From Bacillus licheniformis DSM 13 = ATCC 14580 (GTDB taxonomy: Bacteria; Bacillota; Bacilli; Bacillales; Bacillaceae): DNA of 64,000 bases. Position 1 is the first letter of the stretch. Every line of letters begins with the position of its first letter. Where the stretch lies: NCBI RefSeq assembly GCF_000011645.1, contig NC_006270.3:2229501-2293500 (forward strand), written 5' to 3'. Positions 57,825 to 64,000 of this stretch are shown here, one piece after another. The translations under genes and the position numbers were made by a program. The notes below the pieces were generated by a model. That model had not been told where the DNA came from, ran no database searches, and saw nothing but the letters and a program-made list of their open reading frames with translations.

Positions 57825-58094
57825 CTAGGCCTGCGGATATTTTCGGCTGACGTATTCGGCAACCATTTCCTTCGAGACGAGCCGTCTTGTGGGAACGATG
57901 CCTTTTTTGGCCAATTCGTTCATCTGCACTGTAATTTGGTTGATGAGGTCGGTTGAAAATGCTTCGTTACGCCGGCACTTATCGACCACATCATCGATTG
58001 CTTTTTCCCTCTCCTGTTCGAGACGCACGAACTGCTTGATGTGCTGGTGCTGTTTTTTTGAATGTGCTGTAATCGCTTCATGAACGTTTGTCAT
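57825..58094 (-). CDS. ypbS: YpbS, DUF2533 protein
   Basis: The 89-residue protein is helical and charged, with 'HSKKQHQHIKQFVRLEQEREKAIDDVVDKC' near the start and 'LAKKGIVPTRRLVSKEMVAEY' near the end, matching B. subtilis YpbS. No function is known. It is directly downstream of dynA on the same strand. Confidence 0.82.
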   Translation of the reverse strand: MTNVHEAITAHSKKQHQHIKQFVRLEQEREKAIDDVVDKCRRNEAFSTDLINQITVQMNELAKKGIVPTRRLVSKEMVAEYVSRKYPQA

Positions 58095-58168
58095 CGTCTA
58101 ATTCCCTTCTTTTTTTATTCAGTCTATCATGCCTGCCAGCCAGATATCCATACCAATATCAATCTGAT

Positions 58169-61100
58169 TCAACATGAGCGGAGCCATTCGCCTGCCAAGG
58201 CATGCGCTTTTTCAATGTTTTCGCGCTCTGCGCTCTCCAGCGCCTCATGAAAATATGCTTCTTTTTGTTCTTCGAGTTGAGCTTTTGCGGATAGAACAGC
58301 CGCTTTCTGTAATTGACCGGCGCTCGTTTTGCAGCGGTTTAAAAATGTCTGCTTTTCACGTTGAATCCAATTGTCCGTGATCGCCGAAAGCTTTGCAGTA
58401 AACGCCTCGACAAGCCGGGCTTTGCCATTTTGCTGAAAAAACGTTTTAGGTGTTTTGAACATTTTCAGTTCATCTGTAAACTCCCCTTCATCCGCTGACG
58501 CTTCAGTCGTTTCCCAGCTTTCGGTCTCAGGCCGGTCAGCCTGGATATGAACCGAAAAATAAGGATTGCCGGCAAGCCGCTCTTTTACGGCATTTGCCCA
58601 TTGTTCGCCCGCAAATTTCAGCATCAAATTTTCCATTCTGATATCAAGCGCTTTTAGTTCCTGCAAAAATTCGAATTCATACTCCTTTAAGCAGCTTTTC
58701 AAAGCGGTTTGCAGATTGGCGCGCCAATCTCCGTTCTGAAGCCCGGGGTGTATCGCAGCTTTAAATAAATCGTGTGCAAAAAAGGCCAGACGCTGCTTCA
58801 TGTGGTAAAATTGCTCTTCCACATCCTTTTCCGTCATTTGAAGGATTGATGACCCCTTCTCTGCTTCTTCAATCGCAGCCAAAGCCTCTTGATAAGCTTT
58901 TGCGACGCGCTTTTGCTCCGCTTCCTTTTCTTCAGCGGAACGGTGCAGTGAACCGCGGAGCTGAAAGACGGTTTCACACAGTTTTTTGCCTTCATCAAGC
59001 AGCTCTTCGACAGCTGTTCTGGCCAAACCGTTTTCGATAAAATCGTCGAGCTCCCGCTTTAGCCTGCTGAAGTCGTTGTACGGCGAAGTTTTTTTGTTGA
59101 GCTCCTGCTTGCTCGATACATGGTACAGGTGCGGATTTTGGATGCCTTCTTTCAAGAGCTCTCCCCTTACATAGTCTTCAACCGTCTGTAATTCGACCGG
59201 GCTTTTCGCGAGGTCAGCCGCATTTAAAATAAAAAACATTTTATCCATGCTGAAAGCGTCTTTAATGAGCCCCAGCCTGCGCAAAAACGACCGGTCCGCT
59301 TTGGAAAATGAATGCTGGTAGTATGTTAAGTAAAGCAGGGCATCAGCATCTTTCATGTATTGAAACGCAAGTTCAGTATGCCGTTTATTCATGCTGCTGG
59401 CTCCCGGTGTATCGACGATTGTTATTCCTTTCTCCGTGACCGGTGTGCTCAAATAAACGGTGACTTCGCGGACGGCACAGGCCGTTTGTTCTTCAGCGAC
59501 ATACGGATGCAGATCGTCAGCGGAAATCGTCAGGATTTCCTGATCATTGATATATGAACCATAACGCTTATAAGCCTTGAGGAAGTTCTTGATCAGCAGC
59601 CGTTCATCATCGTGCAGTTCCTCTTTTTTCAAGAGGTTTTTAAGTTTTTCGCCAAAAGCGGAGCCTTTTGCTGAAGCCATTTTTCCATCTAAAAGCTGAT
59701 CCAGTTCAGCTGTGATTTCCCCTTCCGTTTTAAAAGCGACTTCGGCTGTCCCGTCCCTTTTGGTTCCCGACGGTTTTGTTATTTTATTAATCGTTGCCGT
59801 TGTCGGCGTCGGAGATGACGGCAGCACTTTCCGCCCGCAAAGCGCATTTGCAAAAGACGATTTGCCGGAACTGAATGCGCCGAAGAGCGCCAGGGTAAAC
59901 TGCCTTGTATGAAGGCGCTCCGTTTTGTGCAGGAATGCTTTTCTCTGCTTTTCTAAAGCCGGGATATCCGCCAAAATCCGGGCAAGTTCGAAAAAGTGCT
60001 CAATGGACTCAGAAACGCCCTTTTTCGGATGAAGAGCCTCGTCTTTACGGCTGCTGTTTTCCCCTTGTGCACGGACCGGTTCCGCTCGCTTCGCATCAAG
60101 CGTTTTTTCAAGGGGCTTTCTTTCGGCGGCATACCAATTCGCCGGCAGATCGCTCTGATTGCCGTGTTCCCATTGATCCCAGAGACGGTTTGCTTTTTCA
60201 TATGACTTCTGCTGCTCAATCAACCGTCTTTCGCGCTCGGCGAGCTTCGCTTGTTCCGCATCATATTCAGCTTTTATCGCTTCCGCCTGCAGGACGCTTC
60301 TTTCTTTAATAAAGGTTTTGAGCTGGTCGATGAGCGGCTGCGCTTGTCTCTTCGCCTTTCTTCTGATGTTTTCAGCCAGTTCTTTCGTGTAGTTCAGCAC
60401 GTATTCCGGTGTAAGCTCAGCCCCTTTTTTCCGGGAACGAAGCAGGTCGTTTTCATCTATCACGGTCCGAAATTGAAGAACTTCCCGAAGCATTTCATCA
60501 TTCTGGACGTTAAAGCATTTCATGAATGCCTTGATTGCTTCAATGACATGCCAATCGATTTCGGCTTGAACCCTTTTTTGGACGTCGGCAAGAAAAGCTT
60601 CTTTTCGTTTTTGTTTTTCTTCAAGCGTTTTGGCCTTACTGAAAAGAATTCCTTTTTTAAAGCCCTTTTCGATTGATTCCAAATACGATTTGGCCAGCTC
60701 TCTCATCTCAAACGGCGTTATATTTGCGTTTTGGGCAATCGTTTGGATGTCTTTTTTGATTTGTTCCTCCGCCCGTTTTTCCTGTTCTGTCAAATCGGCA
60801 AGCTGTGATTTTAAAGTCTCGACGGTTTCTCTTAAGGAAGCGGTTTCTTCAGACAGAGCCGTATCTTCGTCACTGATCAGCATTTTGATATGTTCATGAA
60901 TCAAGCTGCTGATTTTTTGCTCCGTATATGCCTGCAGCTGCTGTTCGGATTGATGCTGCAGTCTTTCCAGCTCAGCACGGAGCCGGTTGAATTCGTTGAG
61001 CGGATGATCGGCTGCGGTGACCGATGTAAAAAAGAGGTGTTCTTCACTGATCCCTTCTTTCAGCAGCATATCTAGAACTTGCTTTTTATAGGCGTGGAAG

Positions 61101-61732
61101 TCTGTTTCAGCTTCGTCATGGCGGTCAATCTGGTTCACGATGAAAAAAATATTGGGTATCTTATCTTTTATTGATCGAAGAAATTTCACATTTTCTTCGG
61201 AATGGACATGATTGTAGTGCACGACATAAAACAAGGCATCCGCCTGGTGAAGAATCGAAGACGCCGATAGAAAATGAGCATCGTCTGTAGAATCAATTCC
61301 AGGCGTGTCGATTAAGACGGCCTGAGGCGCTATTCCTGAAAAAGGCCCCCCGATTTCCACCATTTCAATCTGGCTGCCGTCCCTGCAGTACGCCTGCACT
61401 TTTTCTTTATCATAAGAGCCGTCCATCTGAGCGTATCTTCCATCGACCGTATGGAGTGTTGTTTTCATTTCTCCCCGGCGGACCAGCACGAGATTGGCGC
61501 TCGTCGGAATCGGACTTGTCGGCAGGACTTCTTCCTGAAGCAGCGCGTTCAAAAGCGATGATTTCCCTGCTGAATAGTGTCCGGTTAACGCGATGTACAC
61601 TTCTTTTCTCAGCCATTTTCGGATGATGCCCGCAAGCTGCGCCGACCGCTTGTCATCCCCGTTTTTTGTGAGCTCCCCGAAAACCGCTCCGGCTCTTTTC
61701 ATCAGATCGTCTTTCGTGTTTATTTGTGCCAT
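58169..61732 (-). CDS. dynA: DynA, double dynamin-like GTPase
   Basis: The 1,187-residue protein is a fusion of two dynamin-like GTPases. The first G1 motif is TGHYSAGKSSLL (about 49-60), with VLIDTPGIDSTDD and FIVNQIDRHDE; the second is FGAFSSGKSSFANAL (about 610-625), with TIVDTPGASSMNK and FILNAADLAKS. Long coiled-coil stalks follow each domain. In B. subtilis DynA (1,193 residues) tethers and fuses membranes and protects against membrane damage and phage. ATG 61732 follows GGGGTAGGAAAC. Confidence 0.96.
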   Translation of the reverse strand: MAQINTKDDLMKRAGAVFGELTKNGDDKRSAQLAGIIRKWLRKEVYIALTGHYSAGKSSLLNALLQEEVLPTSPIPTSANLVLVRRGEMKTTLHTVDGRYAQMDGSYDKEKVQAYCRDGSQIEMVEIGGPFSGIAPQAVLIDTPGIDSTDDAHFLSASSILHQADALFYVVHYNHVHSEENVKFLRSIKDKIPNIFFIVNQIDRHDEAETDFHAYKKQVLDMLLKEGISEEHLFFTSVTAADHPLNEFNRLRAELERLQHQSEQQLQAYTEQKISSLIHEHIKMLISDEDTALSEETASLRETVETLKSQLADLTEQEKRAEEQIKKDIQTIAQNANITPFEMRELAKSYLESIEKGFKKGILFSKAKTLEEKQKRKEAFLADVQKRVQAEIDWHVIEAIKAFMKCFNVQNDEMLREVLQFRTVIDENDLLRSRKKGAELTPEYVLNYTKELAENIRRKAKRQAQPLIDQLKTFIKERSVLQAEAIKAEYDAEQAKLAERERRLIEQQKSYEKANRLWDQWEHGNQSDLPANWYAAERKPLEKTLDAKRAEPVRAQGENSSRKDEALHPKKGVSESIEHFFELARILADIPALEKQRKAFLHKTERLHTRQFTLALFGAFSSGKSSFANALCGRKVLPSSPTPTTATINKITKPSGTKRDGTAEVAFKTEGEITAELDQLLDGKMASAKGSAFGEKLKNLLKKEELHDDERLLIKNFLKAYKRYGSYINDQEILTISADDLHPYVAEEQTACAVREVTVYLSTPVTEKGITIVDTPGASSMNKRHTELAFQYMKDADALLYLTYYQHSFSKADRSFLRRLGLIKDAFSMDKMFFILNAADLAKSPVELQTVEDYVRGELLKEGIQNPHLYHVSSKQELNKKTSPYNDFSRLKRELDDFIENGLARTAVEELLDEGKKLCETVFQLRGSLHRSAEEKEAEQKRVAKAYQEALAAIEEAEKGSSILQMTEKDVEEQFYHMKQRLAFFAHDLFKAAIHPGLQNGDWRANLQTALKSCLKEYEFEFLQELKALDIRMENLMLKFAGEQWANAVKERLAGNPYFSVHIQADRPETESWETTEASADEGEFTDELKMFKTPKTFFQQNGKARLVEAFTAKLSAITDNWIQREKQTFLNRCKTSAGQLQKAAVLSAKAQLEEQKEAYFHEALESAERENIEKAHALAGEWLRSC

Positions 61733-61833
61733 GTTTCCTACCCCTTTTATGCGTTGTTGTTTGCCATCTTAGCCCTTTCTCCCATTTTACACAACCTTGC
61801 TGTATTTTTCTTCACAATCGGAAAGAAAAACGA

Positions 61834-61860
61834 GAAAAAGCTGCCGGTTTCGGCAGCTTC
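61834..61860 (-). terminator. Terminator after the 31-residue gene
   Basis: AAGCTGCCG and CGGCAGCTT pair around AAAC on the minus strand, followed by TTTTTC. It lies between the small gene and dynA. Confidence 0.88.
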
Positions 61861-61875
61861 AGCACGTGTATCTAT

Positions 61876-61971
61876 TTATTTTTGCGGATTCGCTCCTGCG
61901 ATTCCTTTTAAGACATATCCAATCAATAAACTGTATGTACTGACGGCCGCCAGTAGAAAAAACATCGTCAT
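61876..61971 (-). CDS. 31-residue membrane peptide behind a Fur-type promoter
   Basis: ATG 61971 has GGTGAG 6 nt upstream. The peptide has one membrane helix (MFFLLAAVSTYSLLIGYVLK) and a short basic tail ending AGANPQK. It has its own promoter with two Fur-type boxes and its own terminator, so it looks like an independent small gene. No homologue is recognised. dynA lies downstream on the same strand and could be reached by readthrough. Confidence 0.6.
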   Translation of the reverse strand: MTMFFLLAAVSTYSLLIGYVLKGIAGANPQK

Positions 61972-61992
61972 ACGCGACTCACCATCCTATAA

Positions 61993-62038
61993 TGAGAATG
62001 TTTATCATCATTATAAATGAAATGATAATCATTTTCAA
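61993..62038 (-). promoter_or_regulatory. Sigma-A promoter with two Fur-type boxes
   Basis: TTGAAA (62033-62038) and TATAAT (62010-62015), 17 nt apart, read toward the 31-residue gene. TGATAATCATTTTCA (62023-62037) matches 13 of 14 and TGAGAATGTTTATCA (61993-62007) 12 of 14 defined positions of the 7-1-7 Fur box. One box covers the -35 and spacer, the other the start region. Confidence 0.75.
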
Positions 62039-62538
62039 TGGTGTAATTTTTCTAATGCCTGTTCTTCCGTACGAATGCGGATGTACATGACAGCAGCGTT
62101 GAGCACCGTAAATAAAAGTGCGGTGGCGTATGCCTGAAAAAGCAGGGGCAAAAGCAGAAATTCAAGAGCGACCGCCAAATAGTTCGGATGTTTAATCCAT
62201 TGATAGGGCCCCTTTCGGACAAGATTCGTTCCAGGGATGACAAGGATTTTCGTGTTCCAGCATTTCCCCAGTGAAAAGAGCGCCCAATACCGGAGAACCT
62301 GCGTGAAGATGAGGCCTGTCAATACGACAAGCGCCATCGGAAGGGTTCCGCGTTGAAAAGCGGTCGTTTCCCAAATCAAAGATACGAAAAACGAAACATG
62401 CATCGCGACGATGTAAGGGTAATGACGTTTCCCGTATTCGACCGCTCCCTCTTTCAGAGCGTTTTTTTCGTTGAACTTCGCGACTGCCAGCTCAAGCAGG
62501 CGCTGGGCGGCAAAAATGCTTAAAATCGTCCAAAACAT
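62035..62538 (-). CDS. ypbQ: YpbQ (BpsB), isoprenylcysteine methyltransferase-type enzyme
   Basis: The 167-residue membrane protein of the ICMT family has the C-terminal signature LVRKGPYQWIKHPNYLAVALEFLL (about 108-131), which binds SAM and the substrate tail. In B. subtilis YpbQ (BpsB) methylates the alkylpyrones made by BcsA. Its ATG is 7 nt after the bcsA stop, and a Fur-type promoter for the next gene starts inside its end. Confidence 0.9.
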   Translation of the reverse strand: MFWTILSIFAAQRLLELAVAKFNEKNALKEGAVEYGKRHYPYIVAMHVSFFVSLIWETTAFQRGTLPMALVVLTGLIFTQVLRYWALFSLGKCWNTKILVIPGTNLVRKGPYQWIKHPNYLAVALEFLLLPLLFQAYATALLFTVLNAAVMYIRIRTEEQALEKLHH

Positions 62539-62545
62539 GTGTCAG

Positions 62546-63643
62546 TCACTCTCTTTTTGTCCATCTCAAGAGCAGCAGCTCCGATGAAAAGCCCGGTCCG
62601 AGCGCCCCTAAGAGACCGTATTTTCCCGGCACGGGGCCGCCATGCAAGCAATATTCCTTTAAAACATGCATCACAGTGGCCGATGACATATTGCCGTGCC
62701 TGGCCAAAATTTTTCGTGAACAGTCGATGTGCGCTTCGGAAAATCCAAGGATTTCCATATAAGCGTCGAGAACTTTTTTTCCGCCAGGGTGGGCCAGAAA
62801 TACTTGAATGTTCTCCAAAGCGATATGTTCTTTATTCAGAAATGCTTCGATATCGTTCTTTAAGTGTGTTTTGATCAATGTCGGAATGTCCCTGGAAAAA
62901 ACGACGCGAAAACCGTTGTCATTGATTTCCCATCCCATGACCTCTTCCGAATCTTCCAAGGTGCTGGATTGTGAGCCCAATACTTCCGGAAGAACCTCAA
63001 ATCTGGCTTCTGAGAAATCCGCTTCCTTGCCGCACATTAAAAGCGCGGCGATTCCATCGCCAAATAAAGATGTGCCGATAAGATTGCTTTTCGATTGATC
63101 ATCCTTTTGAAACGTTAAACTGCACAGCTCCGCCGCAATCACAAGGACATGGGCTTTTGGAAACGCTTTGCAGTATTCGAATGCCCGCGCTATACCTGAA
63201 GCCCCTCCTGCACAGCCTAGCCCCCAGATCGGGATCCGCTTCGCCCGTTTTGAAAAAGGCAGAATGTTCATAAGCTTCGCTTCAATGCTGGGAGTCGAGA
63301 TGCCTGTAGAGGAAATAAAAAAAATCGCGTCAATTTTTCCGCAAGGGATTTCTTTTTTCAAAAAACGGTCGTCCGACAGACAATTCGAAACGGCTTCAGC
63401 ACTGTGTCTGACAGCCATATCAATGTACGTTTGATTTTTCTCCTTGAAGCTCTTGGCCTCTTTGTACCAATCCAAAGGCATGACAAATTGCCGTGAAGCG
63501 ATTTCGCCATTTTGAAAAGCTGACAGCAGACGATCAATGTCTTTAAATGAATCTTTGAACATCTCCCTCGCAAAAACGGCTGCTTCCTTCTGGTCGACAT
63601 GGCAGCGCGGAATGCTTGTCCCCGCCGAAATGACATAGGCCAT
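62546..63643 (-). CDS. bcsA: Type III polyketide synthase BcsA (BpsA)
   Basis: The 365-residue protein is a chalcone/stilbene-synthase-like PKS. The catalytic Cys144 lies in PIWGLGCAGGASGIAR, the His in VFLAHPGGKKVLDAY and the Asn in ARHGNMSSATV. B. subtilis BpsA makes triketide and tetraketide alkylpyrones from long-chain acyl-CoA, which YpbQ then methylates. ATG 63643 follows AGAGGTGG. Confidence 0.95.
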   Translation of the reverse strand: MAYVISAGTSIPRCHVDQKEAAVFAREMFKDSFKDIDRLLSAFQNGEIASRQFVMPLDWYKEAKSFKEKNQTYIDMAVRHSAEAVSNCLSDDRFLKKEIPCGKIDAIFFISSTGISTPSIEAKLMNILPFSKRAKRIPIWGLGCAGGASGIARAFEYCKAFPKAHVLVIAAELCSLTFQKDDQSKSNLIGTSLFGDGIAALLMCGKEADFSEARFEVLPEVLGSQSSTLEDSEEVMGWEINDNGFRVVFSRDIPTLIKTHLKNDIEAFLNKEHIALENIQVFLAHPGGKKVLDAYMEILGFSEAHIDCSRKILARHGNMSSATVMHVLKEYCLHGGPVPGKYGLLGALGPGFSSELLLLRWTKRE

Positions 63644-63684
63644 AACACCACCTCTGTTTACAGCTTCTCCCGAATTTGGCGGCC

Positions 63685-64000
63685 TTATGTGGACCCGTTG
63701 AAAAAATAGGCCATCAGCACTTCATCTTCATATTTCCCGTCCGACAAAACCTGTTCCTTTTGAACCCCTTCAACGATAAAGCCGCTTTTCTTATAGAGCG
63801 ACAGCGCTGCTTCATTTTCGGAAAAAACGGTCAAGCAGAGCTTATGCAGGCGATGCAGCCTGCACCATTTCAGGGTGTAGGACATGATTTCCCTGCCGAT
63901 CCCAAGCCCCTGCGCCTTGCTGTGGAGCCAAGTTCTGAACAGACCCGTGTGCCGCTTCATTTTGAGTTCGCCGCGTATGACCCGGGCAATTCCGTACACC
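63685..64000 (-). CDS. GNAT-family acetyltransferase, cut by the window edge
   Basis: The visible 104 residues are the C-terminal part of a GNAT N-acetyltransferase of RimJ/L or PAT type. The acetyl-CoA loop lies in 'KAQGLGIGREIMSYTLKWCR' and the end has 'VFSENEAALSLYKKSGFIVEG'. The start is beyond the window, so substrate and length cannot be judged. It is upstream of bcsA on the same strand. Confidence 0.85.
   Translation of the reverse strand, partial: VYGIARVIRGELKMKRHTGLFRTWLHSKAQGLGIGREIMSYTLKWCRLHRLHKLCLTVFSENEAALSLYKKSGFIVEGVQKEQVLSDGKYEDEVLMAYFFNGST

Noticed and set aside
1..64000. CRISPR array, tRNA, rRNA or prophage
   Set aside because: No regular repeat-spacer pattern, cloverleaf genes or phage structural genes were seen; the only mobile DNA recognised is the IS3-family element.

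Overview
The window is chromosomal DNA of a low-to-mid GC Bacillus of the subtilis group, most probably Bacillus licheniformis. Nearly every gene has a recognisable B. subtilis counterpart in conserved order (the yojE/yod, kamA and ypo-ypb segments). An intact IS3-family element of exactly 1,285 bp matches what I recall of IS3Bli1 of B. licheniformis, and fhs, which I believe B. subtilis 168 lacks, is present. No rRNA, tRNA, CRISPR array or prophage was seen. Gene names are given from remembered B. subtilis homologues, not from a search.

Layout. 0-3 kb: RarD-type permease, GerT-like coat protein, expansin YoaJ. 3-7.4 kb: quinone/electrophile stress genes (yodB with a downstream SDR gene, divergent yodC, mhqD with its MhqR operator but without an intact mhqE) and the sodium/solute symporter pair DUF3311-yodF. 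7.45-8.74 kb: the IS element, inserted in the loop of the yodF/ctpA terminator. 8.8-18.3 kb: ctpA, yodH, yodI, yodJ, deoD, a YcgR/YcgQ-like permease pair, yodL, yodM, yozD, yodN, yozE and yokU. 18.3-24.6 kb: the yodT-S-R-Q-P-kamA operon for lysine/beta-lysine metabolism in the sporulating mother cell. 24.8-28.2 kb: MFS exporter, YjcZ-like peptide, cgeE-like acetyltransferase, msrA-msrB. In B. subtilis 168 the cge cluster and prophage SPbeta lie in this interval; here it is only a few kb. 28.6-43 kb: MarR regulator, diguanylate cyclase, MATE transporter, ypmT-S-R-Q, DegV-like protein, ypmP, ilvA, yplP, hemolysin III homologue, ypkP-dfrA, ypjP-ypjQ, ypiP. 43.4-53 kb: bacilliredoxin, ilvD, ypgR, ypgQ, bsaA, fhs, metA, ugtP, AIM24 protein. 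53.4-64 kb: cspD, degR, ypeQ-ypeP, ypdP-ypdQ, sspL, ypcP, ypbS, dynA, type III polyketide synthase bcsA with ypbQ, and a GNAT gene cut by the window edge.

Functional themes are sporulation and spore coat, thiol/quinone stress, branched-chain amino acid and methionine synthesis, and membrane/envelope biology. Regulatory sites seen directly include a perfect MhqR palindrome, a TnrA-type box, two Fur-type boxes on one promoter for a 31-residue membrane peptide, a third Fur-like box before the expansin gene, a Zur-like half site, and CodY-like boxes before ilvD. The most unusual items are the IS-split terminator, a three-way-junction RNA candidate upstream of ugtP, a possible leader peptide before ilvD, and a long inverted repeat between cgeE and a YjcZ-like gene.
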